Part shown: in pieces, positions 17,370 to 27,113 of the stretch
Layout: each line of letters opens with the position of its first letter
How positions within the stretch are numbered: position 1 is the stretch's first letter
Source: a virus
Virus record (IMG/VR): IMGVR_UViG_3300042876_000049
Span: 1-44,007 of that record
Length of the DNA stretch: 44,007 nt
Reading direction: 5' to 3' (one strand)
Notes under the pieces: model-generated
What the model was told of the DNA's origin: nothing
Databases searched by the model: none
What the model saw: the letters and a program-made list of their open reading frames with translations, nothing else
Made by a program: the position numbers and the translations under genes

Positions 17370-17377
17370 GATAAATA
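17370..17377 (+). promoter_or_regulatory. Late-promoter-like GATAAATA for the second fibre gene
   Basis: GATAAATA lies 19 bases before the ATG at 17397, between two fibre genes. Confidence 0.5.
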
Positions 17378-17396
17378 TAAGAAATAGGATAAAATC

Positions 17397-20354
17397 ATGG
17401 CATTAAAACCCCTAAACTCGGTAGCAGGTTTCTCAGTAGGTGAAACACCGTCGAACGTTATTTTAGCTAACGGCGACATAACGACTACTAACATAACCAC
17501 TACAGGTGTTGCAAACTTAAACGCTATTGGCAACGTTAGGATTACTGGCGGTACAACTGGACAAGTCATTCAGACTGATGGCTCAGGTGTACTCTCGTTT
17601 GTCACTATCAGTACATCAGGACTTACGAACGGTACAAGTAACATTCAAGTTCTGAATAACGGTAACATTACATTCAGTAGTGCAGGTAATGCAAACATCG
17701 CAGTTATTACCGGAACCGGAGTTAATGTATCCGGAACATTGAATACATCTGGTAATGCTAACGTAGGTAACTTAGGCACAGGTGGGTTGATTACTGCTAC
17801 TGGTAATATTACTGGTGCCAACATCATCACTGGTGGTATTGTATCTGCTACAGGTAATGGTACATTTGGTAATATTTCTACAAGTGGTGTACTGTCTGTA
17901 ACTGGTAATGCTAACGTAGGTAACTTAGGTACTGCTGGAGTATTTGCAACAACATTGAGTGCAACTGGTAATGCTAATATTGGTAACATCGGAACTGCTG
18001 GTCTAATAACCGCATCAGGTAATATTCAAGGTGCTAACTTAGTTACCGGCGGTGTAATTAGTGCAACTGGTAATGCTAACGTAGGTAACTTAGGTACTAC
18101 TGGAGTCTTTGCAACAACATTGAGTGCAACAGCAAATGCTAACGTAGGTAACATTGGCTCTGCTGGTATTATTACTGCAGGTGGAACAATTACCGGCGGT
18201 AACTTAGTCACTGGTGGCACATTAAGCGTAACAGGTAACGCAAACATTGGTAACATTGGTGTATCAATTCTTACTGCTACTGGTAACGGTACTTTTGGTA
18301 ACATCAGTACTGCAGGATTAATCACAGCTACTGGTAATTTGAATGCAGGTAACATCATCACTGGTGGTATTGTATCTGCTACTGGTAATGGTACATTTGG
18401 AAACATCTCTACTGCGGGTACTATTACTGCTACGGGTAATGCAAACGTTGGTAACTTAATCTCTGTTGGTACGGGTAGTTTTGGTGCTAACGTCAACATG
18501 AACAGCAAGAATATCAACAACCTTGCTGAGCCAAGTCTTGCGCAAGATGCTGCTACCAAGCAATATGTTGATAACATGTCTTCTGCTGGTATCGCTTACC
18601 ACACTGCGGTAGTAGCTGCAACTACTACTACGCTAGCTACTACTACAGGTGGCACGATCACTTATAACAACGGTTCAAGTGGTGTCGGAGCTAACTTAGT
18701 TACAACTGGTTCTTTCAACTTAATCGATACTGCAAACGTACAAACTATCGGTACTCGTATCTTAGTTAAGAACGAAGCTAATGCTGCATGGAACGGTGTC
18801 TATACATGGGCTAACTCAACCACGATTGTTCGTGCTCTTGACGCTGACACATATGGACCTGATAGCACTACTGACTTGAGCTTGAACGATTACTTCTTCG
18901 TATCTGGTGGCGATGTTAATAAAGGATCTGCTTGGGTGGTTAGTGCACCTACTGGTGTAATCACTTTTGGTACTTCTAATATTACATTTAGCCAGTTCAG
19001 TAGCTCACAAACATATAGTGCAGGAACTGGTTTAACGTTAACAAGTACTACATTCAGTGTAAACAATACACAATCACAAATTACTAGCGTCGGTACACTA
19101 ACATCATTGAGTGTTTCTGGTAACGCAAATATTGGTAATATAGGTACTGCTGGAATTATCACTGCTACTGGCAACATTCAAGGTGGTAACTTGACTACTG
19201 CAGGATCTGTAGTAGCTAGTACACTAACATCAAACGTAGCAACTGGAACTGCCCCAATCGTAGTTACATCAACTACGTTAGTTCCTAACTTGTATGTAGC
19301 ACGTGCTAACGTAGCAGAATTTGCTAATATTACTACTCAGTCATCTGGTAATGCATATTTAATGTTTGCAAATGCTCTGACTGGTAACGTTGCTGAAAGT
19401 GCAAACGCTGTCTTTGTTGCTAACACAACAAACGGTACGTTGTATGCAACTACATTCAATGGTAACTTAGTTGGTACTACTTCAAGCGTTTCTGGTAATG
19501 CTAACGTTGGTAACTTAGGAGCAACAGGTGTATTTGCAACTACTGTTAGTGCTAGCGGAAACATTACTGCAGGTAACTTGATTGGTATCTTTGCAAATGG
19601 AAACTCTAGTATCTCGATTCCGGCAGCTAACGGAAACATCAACATCTCTGCTGCTGGATCTACTAACGAATTAGTAATCACTTCAACTGGGGTCAACGTA
19701 GCCGGTACATTAAATGCAACTGGTAATGCTAACGTAGGTAACTTGGGCACTACGGGTGTCTTTGCAACTACAATAAGTTCAACTGGTAATGCTAACGTAG
19801 GTAACTTGGGCACTACGGGTGTCTTTGCAACTACAATAAGTTCAACCGGTAATGCTAACGTAGGTAACTTAGGTACAGCAGGCTTAATCACTGCAACTGG
19901 CAACATCTCCGGTGGCAACTTGACTACTGCAGGCTTAATTACTGCGACTGGTAACGTTACAGGTGGCAACTTGACTACTGCAGGTGTCGTTCAAGGTGCA
20001 ACTGCAAACTTCACTACATCAGTTACACAAGGAACCACTGTAACAACAGTTGGAACAGTAACAACGACATCTATTACAGCTAACCAAACTATTGCTAGCT
20101 TCTCTACAACTGGTATTACTGGGGTAGAATATCTAGTTAAAGGTGTTGATGCTACCGGTGCTAAGTATAGCGTTGCAACGGTACATGCTGTAACTGACGG
20201 AACTAACGTTGATTGGTCAGTATTTGGTGGTGTAATTTTAGGTGCCGCAACTGGTTCATTATCAGTTAATATTAACGGTGGCTTCATTAGATTGGCAGTA
20301 ACTCCTGCAAGTAGCAACAGTACTGTTTGGACAACACAATATAGATTAATCTGA
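17397..20354 (+). CDS. Repetitive tail-fibre-like protein 2
   Basis: The 985-residue protein begins PLNSVAGFSVGETPSNVILA, paralogous to its neighbours. The shaft is a long run of about 20-residue units such as TGNANVGNLGTTGVFATTIS. A distinct block (about residues 360-545: NINNLAEP, AATKQYVDNM, RILVKNEANAAWNGVYTWAN, DADTYGP) is almost repeated in the third fibre gene. The C-terminal domain (last 100 residues, TGITGVEYLVKGVDATGAKY) resembles in layout that of fibre 1. A 63-bp unit is exactly duplicated near its end. Confidence 0.75.
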   Translation: MALKPLNSVAGFSVGETPSNVILANGDITTTNITTTGVANLNAIGNVRITGGTTGQVIQTDGSGVLSFVTISTSGLTNGTSNIQVLNNGNITFSSAGNANIAVITGTGVNVSGTLNTSGNANVGNLGTGGLITATGNITGANIITGGIVSATGNGTFGNISTSGVLSVTGNANVGNLGTAGVFATTLSATGNANIGNIGTAGLITASGNIQGANLVTGGVISATGNANVGNLGTTGVFATTLSATANANVGNIGSAGIITAGGTITGGNLVTGGTLSVTGNANIGNIGVSILTATGNGTFGNISTAGLITATGNLNAGNIITGGIVSATGNGTFGNISTAGTITATGNANVGNLISVGTGSFGANVNMNSKNINNLAEPSLAQDAATKQYVDNMSSAGIAYHTAVVAATTTTLATTTGGTITYNNGSSGVGANLVTTGSFNLIDTANVQTIGTRILVKNEANAAWNGVYTWANSTTIVRALDADTYGPDSTTDLSLNDYFFVSGGDVNKGSAWVVSAPTGVITFGTSNITFSQFSSSQTYSAGTGLTLTSTTFSVNNTQSQITSVGTLTSLSVSGNANIGNIGTAGIITATGNIQGGNLTTAGSVVASTLTSNVATGTAPIVVTSTTLVPNLYVARANVAEFANITTQSSGNAYLMFANALTGNVAESANAVFVANTTNGTLYATTFNGNLVGTTSSVSGNANVGNLGATGVFATTVSASGNITAGNLIGIFANGNSSISIPAANGNINISAAGSTNELVITSTGVNVAGTLNATGNANVGNLGTTGVFATTISSTGNANVGNLGTTGVFATTISSTGNANVGNLGTAGLITATGNISGGNLTTAGLITATGNVTGGNLTTAGVVQGATANFTTSVTQGTTVTTVGTVTTTSITANQTIASFSTTGITGVEYLVKGVDATGAKYSVATVHAVTDGTNVDWSVFGGVILGAATGSLSVNINGGFIRLAVTPASSNSTVWTTQYRLI
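19721..19846 (+). repeat. Perfect 63-bp tandem duplication in fibre gene 2
   Basis: Two consecutive 63-bp copies (19721-19783, 19784-19846) are identical, encoding 21 residues of the TGNANVGNLGTTGVFATTIS type; a third partial copy follows. The identity at silent positions, against diverged neighbouring units, points to a recent duplication. Confidence 0.9.
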
Positions 20355-20367
20355 TGTTTTCTTTCAG

Positions 20368-20375
20368 AATAAATA
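20368..20375 (+). promoter_or_regulatory. Late-promoter-like AATAAATA for the third fibre gene
   Basis: AATAAATA lies 15 bases before the ATG at 20391. Confidence 0.5.
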
Positions 20376-20390
20376 AGCTGAGAGAAAAAT

Positions 20391-23300
20391 ATGGCAAGTA
20401 AACAATTTAACGCAGAACAAGGATACACAATTGGTTCAAACACGATAGTTACTATCGTGGATGCCAACGGTAATGTGTATGCTAACACCCTTTCAGCTAC
20501 CGGTAACGCGACTGTAGGTAATTTAACCTCAACTGGCATTGTATATGCTAACAACAATATTGTTGTTGGGTCAAATACGACTGAGGGTGGTCAGATAGTG
20601 ATGGGTTGGGTTGGAATTAACGGGATGACCGGTCAAGCCAACGGCACATGGAACATGGATGTTGATTCGTCTAATAATTTCCGATTGTTCACCCAAAACG
20701 CAACTGGCGTAGTAAGCGGAATTACAATGACTGCTTACTCTAGTAACAACACTACGTCATTTGCCGCAAACTTATCAGCTCCTTATTTCATTGGTAACGG
20801 TAGTCAGTTAACTGGTATAACTGTATCAGCCGGTTCATCCATCACTAACGGTACAAGTAATGTAAGTATCCCATCGTCAGGTGGCAACATTAACATGAGC
20901 GTTGGGGGCACTGCCAACGTAGTAGTAGTTTCTAGTAATACTGTTACTGCCACTACTTTTGCTGCTACTAATAACGGAAACGCACTAAACTTTAAAGTAG
21001 GCGATGATGCATGGTTAGGTGATATCAACAATGCAGACACTGTTGGTTTGATAGGCCAACAAAACGCAGCTAACGGATATATTGTATTTGGTAATGCAGA
21101 TAACTCAACTAAGTTAGGTCGTTCAGGATCTGGACCATTAACTTATGCAGGTGCATTTTCTGCATCAGGCAACGTTACTGGTTCTAACTTAGTAACAGGT
21201 GGTTTGATTACAGCTACCGGTAACTTGAATGCAGGTAACATTATTACCGCAGGCGTTATGAGTTCAACTGGTAATGCAACACACGGTAACATAATTACAG
21301 GTGGTTTGATTACAGCTACCGGTAACATCACCGGCGCTAAAGTAATAGCGAACGGTACTATTGGTGATGGTATTGTAGGTGGCGCATTGACATCAGGCGC
21401 AACTAAAGGTACTGGTGTTACTGGTCAAGCATATGTATCAGCAACTGGAGATACCGGCGCAGCAGTTGGTGTTCGTGGCTACGCACTCGATACTCACTCA
21501 GGTGGTTACAACATTGGTGTATTAGGTAACGCTGCTGGTTCTGGTCTTGGTAACTACGCTTTCTATGTTCAAGCAGGTAACATTGGTTCTATTGAAACAG
21601 TGACTGCATGGGACTTATTTGATAACAGTGCAACTTCATTAACATTCCAGTCAACTGGAAAAGCAAACATTCTAGGTCTTGATACAAGAGACGGTGCTGA
21701 AGGTGTTTACACATCTGGTTACTTGAACGTAACAGGCAACGTCACTGCATCAAGATTGATTTCAAATATCGCAACAGGTACTGCACCACTAACAGTTACA
21801 AGTACAACACGTGTTGCTAACTTAAACGTTTCATATGCAAACGTAAGTGACTTCAGTTCTGTAGCTACAGCAACAACAGGTAACTATTACCTCAATATGG
21901 TCAATGCGTTGACTGGTAACGTACAAGAGTATGCTAATGCTACTATCTTTGCAAACGTCAGTAATGGTTCGTTGTATGCAACTACTTTTGTTGGTTCACT
22001 GAGTGGTACTGCTACATCTGCGACCACTGCAGGTACTGTAACAACAAATGCACAACCAAATATTACAAGTACAGGTACACTTGCATCTTTATCTGTATCA
22101 GGTAACGCAAACATTGGTAACATTGGCACTGCTGGATTGATTACAGCTACTGGTAATATCACAGGTGGAAACTTGGTTACAGGTGGCGCTATCAGTGCTA
22201 CTGGTAACTTAACAGCAGGCAATGCAACAATTGGTTCTGGTTCCGGTGGTAGTATCACTGGTGCAAACTTAGTTTCTGCAAACTTCTTTACCGGTACATT
22301 AACAACAGGTGCTCAACCAAACATTACTAGTGTTGGTACACTTGCATCTTTATCTGTAACTGGTAATGCAAACATCGGCAATATTGGTACTGCTGGCTTA
22401 ATTACTGCAACTGGTAATATTCAAGGTGGTAACTTAGTAACTGGTGGACAGATTTCTGCAACTGGAAACTTAACAGCAGGTAACGCAATCATTGGTACTG
22501 ACTTGTATGTTGGTACTGGTGCATCAAGTTCTGGATTAACTAACCCAGTTGTTGTAGCAAGAGACACAGCCGCAACATATATTCAAGTTGCCGCAGTTAA
22601 CACAAGCAACGCAGGTTCTGCTGACTTTGCAGCGTATGCCGATAACGGCAATGACGTACAGGGTTGGGTTGACATGGGCTTCACTGGATCAAACTTCAGT
22701 GACGTTAACTATACAATCACAGGTAAGAACGACGGTTATGTCTTTGCTAACGGTGTTACCGGCAACAGTAGTTTTGGTGGTAACTTAGTATTTGCAACAG
22801 GTAACGGTGGTGCTAACAACGATATCGTTTGGGCTACCGGTGGCTTCTTAGCAGTCAACGAAAAAATGCGTTTCCAACATAGCTTGGGAACAATGAACAT
22901 TAAACCAGCAACAGTGTCAACAACTACCGGTACTGGTGCATTAATTCTTTCTGGAACAAATGCAGGTTTAGGTGTAGCAGGAAACATCAACGCCGGCGGT
23001 GCAGCAAGTATTACCGGTAACGTATCTGCTGGAAACATCAATACGTCTGGTACTGAAACAGCATCTCGCTTCATATCAAACGTAGCAACAGGTACAGCAC
23101 CACTAACTGTCACAAGTACAACACGTGTAGCTAACTTATCTGTAGCTTATGCAAACGTCAGTGATTATAGTGTAGTAAGTACAGCAACTTCAGGTAACTA
23201 CTACATAAACTTTGTCAGTGCATTAACCGGTAATCTACAAGAATTTGCTAATAGTGTGTTTGTTGCCAACGTGTCAAACGGAGCAATTACTGCAACTACA

Positions 23301-26300
23301 TTCGTTGGCGCACTGTCAGGTGCTGCAACTACTGCAGGTACTGTAACAACAAATGCTCAGCCAAATATTACAAGTACAGGTACACTTGCATCCTTATCTG
23401 TCACCGGTAACGCAAACGCAGGTAACTTTAATACTGCCGGGCAATTCGTATCGACTGTTGCAACAGGAACTGCACCTATCGTTATTTCTTCAACTACAAA
23501 AGTTGCCAACTTAAACGTTGAGCAAGTTGATGGATATGATGCTAATATTTCTTCTGTAGCTAGTAACATTGTTGTGCGTGATGCTAACGCAAACGTCAAT
23601 GCTAATAATTTTAGTGCTTCTGGATTAGTAACTGCTACTGGTAATATCACAGGTGCAAACTTAATAACCGGTGGCTTGATTACTGCTACTGGTAACTTGA
23701 ATGCAGGTAATATTATCACTGCTGGTATTATGAGTTCTACTGGTAACGGTACTCATGGCAACATTATCACTAGTGGATTGATAACAGCAACCGGTAACTT
23801 GAATGCAGGTAATATTATCACTGGTGGTATTCTAAGTGCTACAGGTAACGGTACATTTGGTAACGTCACTGCTACATTACACGTAGGTAATTTATCTGGT
23901 TCAGGTAATAGTAACGTAGGTAACTTGGGTACAACTAACTTAGTTGCAACTGGATCTGGATCATTTGGCGCAAACGTCAATATGAACAGTTTCAGCATTA
24001 ACAACTTAGCAACTCCCGTCGCTAACGCTGATGCTGCAACAAAACAATATGTTGACCAACTTGCGTCTACTGGATTGGCATATCATACTTCTGTTAATGC
24101 TGCAACTACAACTACACTAGCTACCACTACAGGTGGTACTATCACTTATAACAACGGTTCAAGTGGTGTAAACGCTAACTTAGTTACAACTGGATCATAC
24201 ACAACAGTTGACGGTGTTAACATTGCATCCGTTGGTGCTCGTATTCTAGTTAAGAACGAAGCAAACGCAGCATGGAATGGTGTTTATACATACGCTAACA
24301 GCACTACAATTGTTCGTGCAACTGACGCCGACACGTATGGTCCTGCAAGTACAACTGACTTGAGTGAAAACGATTACTTCTACGTTCCTGCAGGTACAGT
24401 GAACATCGGTACTGCTTGGGTAGTTACTACGACAGGTGTAATTACATTTGGCACTACAAACATTACATTTGCACAGTTTAGTAGTTCGCAAGTTTATTCT
24501 GCTGGTACTGGATTAACATTAACAAACACTACTTTCAGTGTCAATGCAAGTCAAACACAAATTACAAGTGTTGGTACACTAACATCATTGAGTGTAAGTG
24601 GTAATGCAAACGTGGGTAACATTGGTGCAACTACGTTTGTTGGTACACTAAGCGGAGCAGCAACTACAGCCGGTACTGTAACAACTGCGGCACAACCTAA
24701 CATTACAAGTGTTGGTACACTCACTTCATTGAGCGTATCAGGTACAGCAACTGTTGGTACAGTTAACGGAGCACACAACGGTACAGTTGGTGCTACTACT
24801 GCAAATACAGGTGCATTCACAACAATCAGTGCTACTGGTGCAATCACAAGTACACTAGCAACCGGTACTGCTCCTTTCGTAGTAACAAGCACCACGCAAG
24901 TTGCTAACTTGAGTGTAGCAACCGCAGGTCTTGCTACATTTGCAACAACTGCAAACTCAGTAGCAGGAGCTAACGTATCCGGTACCGTAAGCTCTGCAAC
25001 TACCGCAGGTACAGTAACGACAGCAGCACAACCCAATATTACAAGTGTTGGTACACTAACAAGTTTGGGCGTTTCAGGTGCAGTAACCGCAAGTACATTA
25101 GTTTCGAACGTTGCTACAGGAACTGCTCCGTTAACAGTTACATCTACCACACGTGTTAATAACTTGAACGTGGCATATGCTAACGTTGCTGATTTTATTA
25201 ACGTTACTACTACTTCTACTGGTAACTCATATCTACTTTTAGCAAATGCTATTACAGGGAATGTCTCTGAGGTTGCTAACGCGGTGTTTATTGCTAACTC
25301 AAGCAATGGTGCGATTCATGCAACAACATTCGTTGGTGCATTAAGCGGTGCAGCAACAAGTGCAACGACTGCAGGTACAGTAACAACCGCAGCACAACCA
25401 AATATTACAAGTGTTGGTACATTAACTAGTTTGTCATCTAGTGGTAACATCACTGGTGCTAACATTACTGGCACACACTACGGCGCGGCAACAGGATTGA
25501 CAAGTATTCCTGGTGGTAACGTTACTGGTACAGTAGCCAATGCAACGTTTGCTACTAGTGCTGGATCTGCAACTTCTGCAACTACTGCTGGTACTGTAAC
25601 AACTGCGGCTCAACCTAACATTACTAGTGTTGGTACATTAACATCGTTAGGTGTCAATGGAACAGTAACAGCAACAGCGTTTACAGCTAACACTGGGGTG
25701 TTTACTGGTAATGGTAGTGGATTGAGTGCTATTGCAGGTGCAAACGTAACTGGTACTGTAGCTAACGCAACATATGCAGTAAGTGCTGGATCCGCTACTA
25801 CTGCTACATCAGCTACTACTGCTACATCAGCTACTACCGCAGGTACCGTAACAACTGCTGCCCAAGGTAATATTACAAGTGTTGGTACACTAACTAGTTT
25901 ATCTGTATCTGGAAACGTAAATGCCGGTAACGTTATTAGCTCAGGTGGAGTTCAGGCAGCAGCCGGTACAGGCTTCCAATCAACAGCCTACATCGTTAGT
26001 GCAAGAAACCCAATCTGGAACTTCTTTAACGCTAGTGGATATGGTATCAGTTATTTCCAAGGTACTGCTGGTATTGGTGGAGCGGATACAATCACTATTC
26101 ACCCTAACGGAAACGTCCTTTCAAACGGAGCACCGTTTGCAGTTACAAGTTCTGCGGTTGTTTTCACAAACATGACAACTGGTTCAAACGTAACAGCTGG
26201 TACTATTACTGGTAACTGGACATTAACTGCTGGATCTAAGTTGAATGCTACATACGCTGACTTGGCAGAAAAGTACGTAGCGGATGCAGAATATGAGCCG

Positions 26301-26627
26301 GGTACAGTTCTAGTATTTGGCGGTGAACAAGAAGTTACATTGTCAACAGAAACTGACTCATTCAGAGTTGCTGGTGTTGTTACAACTAACCCTGCATACA
26401 CTATGAACGATGCATGTGAAGGTGAACACGTTGCTACTATTGCGTTGCAAGGACGTGTACCAGTTAAAGTTCTAGGTCCTGTATACAAAGGTGACTTATT
26501 AGTATCTACTGGTAATGGATATGCCACTGCTAATAATATAGCACGTGCCGGTACTATCATTGGTAAGTCTCTACAAAACTTCTCATCTGCATCTGGAATT
26601 GTTGAAGTAGCTGTTGGTCGATTCTAA
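20391..26627 (+). CDS. Giant repetitive tail-fibre-like protein 3 (2078 residues)
   Basis: It begins QFNAEQGYTIGSNTIVTIVD, like fibres 1 and 2. The shaft carries the same TGN(A/L)N(V/I)GN units plus a larger module of about 130 residues (ATGTAPLTVTSTTRVANL, then YANVSDF, NALTGN, TTFVG, AQPNITSVGTL) present at least three times, and once in fibre 2. The NEANAAWNGVYT block is shared with fibre 2. The C-terminal domain (from about YADLAEKYVADAEYEPGTVL) ends GIVEVAVGRF; this YADLAE domain is common at the end of phage fibre proteins. I infer a long adsorption fibre. Antisense open frames here arise from composition only. Confidence 0.8.
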   Translation: MASKQFNAEQGYTIGSNTIVTIVDANGNVYANTLSATGNATVGNLTSTGIVYANNNIVVGSNTTEGGQIVMGWVGINGMTGQANGTWNMDVDSSNNFRLFTQNATGVVSGITMTAYSSNNTTSFAANLSAPYFIGNGSQLTGITVSAGSSITNGTSNVSIPSSGGNINMSVGGTANVVVVSSNTVTATTFAATNNGNALNFKVGDDAWLGDINNADTVGLIGQQNAANGYIVFGNADNSTKLGRSGSGPLTYAGAFSASGNVTGSNLVTGGLITATGNLNAGNIITAGVMSSTGNATHGNIITGGLITATGNITGAKVIANGTIGDGIVGGALTSGATKGTGVTGQAYVSATGDTGAAVGVRGYALDTHSGGYNIGVLGNAAGSGLGNYAFYVQAGNIGSIETVTAWDLFDNSATSLTFQSTGKANILGLDTRDGAEGVYTSGYLNVTGNVTASRLISNIATGTAPLTVTSTTRVANLNVSYANVSDFSSVATATTGNYYLNMVNALTGNVQEYANATIFANVSNGSLYATTFVGSLSGTATSATTAGTVTTNAQPNITSTGTLASLSVSGNANIGNIGTAGLITATGNITGGNLVTGGAISATGNLTAGNATIGSGSGGSITGANLVSANFFTGTLTTGAQPNITSVGTLASLSVTGNANIGNIGTAGLITATGNIQGGNLVTGGQISATGNLTAGNAIIGTDLYVGTGASSSGLTNPVVVARDTAATYIQVAAVNTSNAGSADFAAYADNGNDVQGWVDMGFTGSNFSDVNYTITGKNDGYVFANGVTGNSSFGGNLVFATGNGGANNDIVWATGGFLAVNEKMRFQHSLGTMNIKPATVSTTTGTGALILSGTNAGLGVAGNINAGGAASITGNVSAGNINTSGTETASRFISNVATGTAPLTVTSTTRVANLSVAYANVSDYSVVSTATSGNYYINFVSALTGNLQEFANSVFVANVSNGAITATTFVGALSGAATTAGTVTTNAQPNITSTGTLASLSVTGNANAGNFNTAGQFVSTVATGTAPIVISSTTKVANLNVEQVDGYDANISSVASNIVVRDANANVNANNFSASGLVTATGNITGANLITGGLITATGNLNAGNIITAGIMSSTGNGTHGNIITSGLITATGNLNAGNIITGGILSATGNGTFGNVTATLHVGNLSGSGNSNVGNLGTTNLVATGSGSFGANVNMNSFSINNLATPVANADAATKQYVDQLASTGLAYHTSVNAATTTTLATTTGGTITYNNGSSGVNANLVTTGSYTTVDGVNIASVGARILVKNEANAAWNGVYTYANSTTIVRATDADTYGPASTTDLSENDYFYVPAGTVNIGTAWVVTTTGVITFGTTNITFAQFSSSQVYSAGTGLTLTNTTFSVNASQTQITSVGTLTSLSVSGNANVGNIGATTFVGTLSGAATTAGTVTTAAQPNITSVGTLTSLSVSGTATVGTVNGAHNGTVGATTANTGAFTTISATGAITSTLATGTAPFVVTSTTQVANLSVATAGLATFATTANSVAGANVSGTVSSATTAGTVTTAAQPNITSVGTLTSLGVSGAVTASTLVSNVATGTAPLTVTSTTRVNNLNVAYANVADFINVTTTSTGNSYLLLANAITGNVSEVANAVFIANSSNGAIHATTFVGALSGAATSATTAGTVTTAAQPNITSVGTLTSLSSSGNITGANITGTHYGAATGLTSIPGGNVTGTVANATFATSAGSATSATTAGTVTTAAQPNITSVGTLTSLGVNGTVTATAFTANTGVFTGNGSGLSAIAGANVTGTVANATYAVSAGSATTATSATTATSATTAGTVTTAAQGNITSVGTLTSLSVSGNVNAGNVISSGGVQAAAGTGFQSTAYIVSARNPIWNFFNASGYGISYFQGTAGIGGADTITIHPNGNVLSNGAPFAVTSSAVVFTNMTTGSNVTAGTITGNWTLTAGSKLNATYADLAEKYVADAEYEPGTVLVFGGEQEVTLSTETDSFRVAGVVTTNPAYTMNDACEGEHVATIALQGRVPVKVLGPVYKGDLLVSTGNGYATANNIARAGTIIGKSLQNFSSASGIVEVAVGRF

Positions 26628-26636
26628 CACAATTTC

Positions 26637-26669
26637 ACGATGTACTTCTCAACAGATAAGTACATTCGT
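26637..26669 (+). other. Hairpin directly before the 26671 start codon
   Basis: ACGATGTACTT 26637-26647 pairs with AAGTACATTCGT 26658-26669 (one bulged T) around a 10-nt loop. It begins 10 bases after the fibre stop and ends one base before the next ATG, with no T-tract. It could end or protect the fibre mRNA or control initiation of the next gene. Confidence 0.5.
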
Positions 26670-26670
26670 G

Positions 26671-27105
26671 ATGAATGTATTCCAACTCAATTATGAAGCC
26701 AGACTACAGAACTGGTACGATCTACGACAATCTCTCCAAAATGCAGACACTGCTACCAAATGTGTAGAAATAGACAAATGGTGGCAGTCTGCACCTCTAG
26801 TTAACCATTATCTACATCCGCAGGAAGTCTCTGCGTGGCCAGGCCCGTGGGATTTGTTGAACGACAACGAATACTGCTATCTAGCACGTGGTTTGGGAAT
26901 GATATATACTTTGTTGCTATCGGGCATAGATGATATTGACTTCTGTATCGCAATAGACGATAATAGTGAAGAAGTTGCTATAGTCACGGTTGACAGCGCA
27001 AAATATATACTTAATTACTGGCCCGATTCGGTTCTAAATAACAATCTAGCAGAATTTAAAGTAGTCCATAAAATAGACATAGATAAGATAAAAACAAAAT
27101 TATAA
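26671..27105 (+). CDS. Conserved-looking phage protein of unknown function
   Basis: A 144-residue acidic protein beginning MNVFQLNYEARLQNWYDLRQ; aromatic-rich with WWQSAPLVNHYLHPQ and AWPGPWDLLNDNEYCYLARG. I do not know a function. The start at 26671 fits a helical beginning and follows the hairpin; the longer frame to 26614 would overlap the fibre gene. It sits nine bases before nrdA and may be co-transcribed with it. Confidence 0.7.
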   Translation: MNVFQLNYEARLQNWYDLRQSLQNADTATKCVEIDKWWQSAPLVNHYLHPQEVSAWPGPWDLLNDNEYCYLARGLGMIYTLLLSGIDDIDFCIAIDDNSEEVAIVTVDSAKYILNYWPDSVLNNNLAEFKVVHKIDIDKIKTKL

Positions 27106-27113
27106 GGTGAAGA

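Noticed and set aside
17700-19000. CRISPR-like regular repeats
   Set aside because: The regular units are in-frame coding repeats of a fibre shaft, without spacers of constant length or a leader.
17645-25306. Many long minus-strand open frames opposite the fibre genes
   Set aside because: They are Pro/Val/Leu-rich mirror frames of the Gly/Asn/Thr repeats and lack starts or ribosome-binding sites; composition artefacts.
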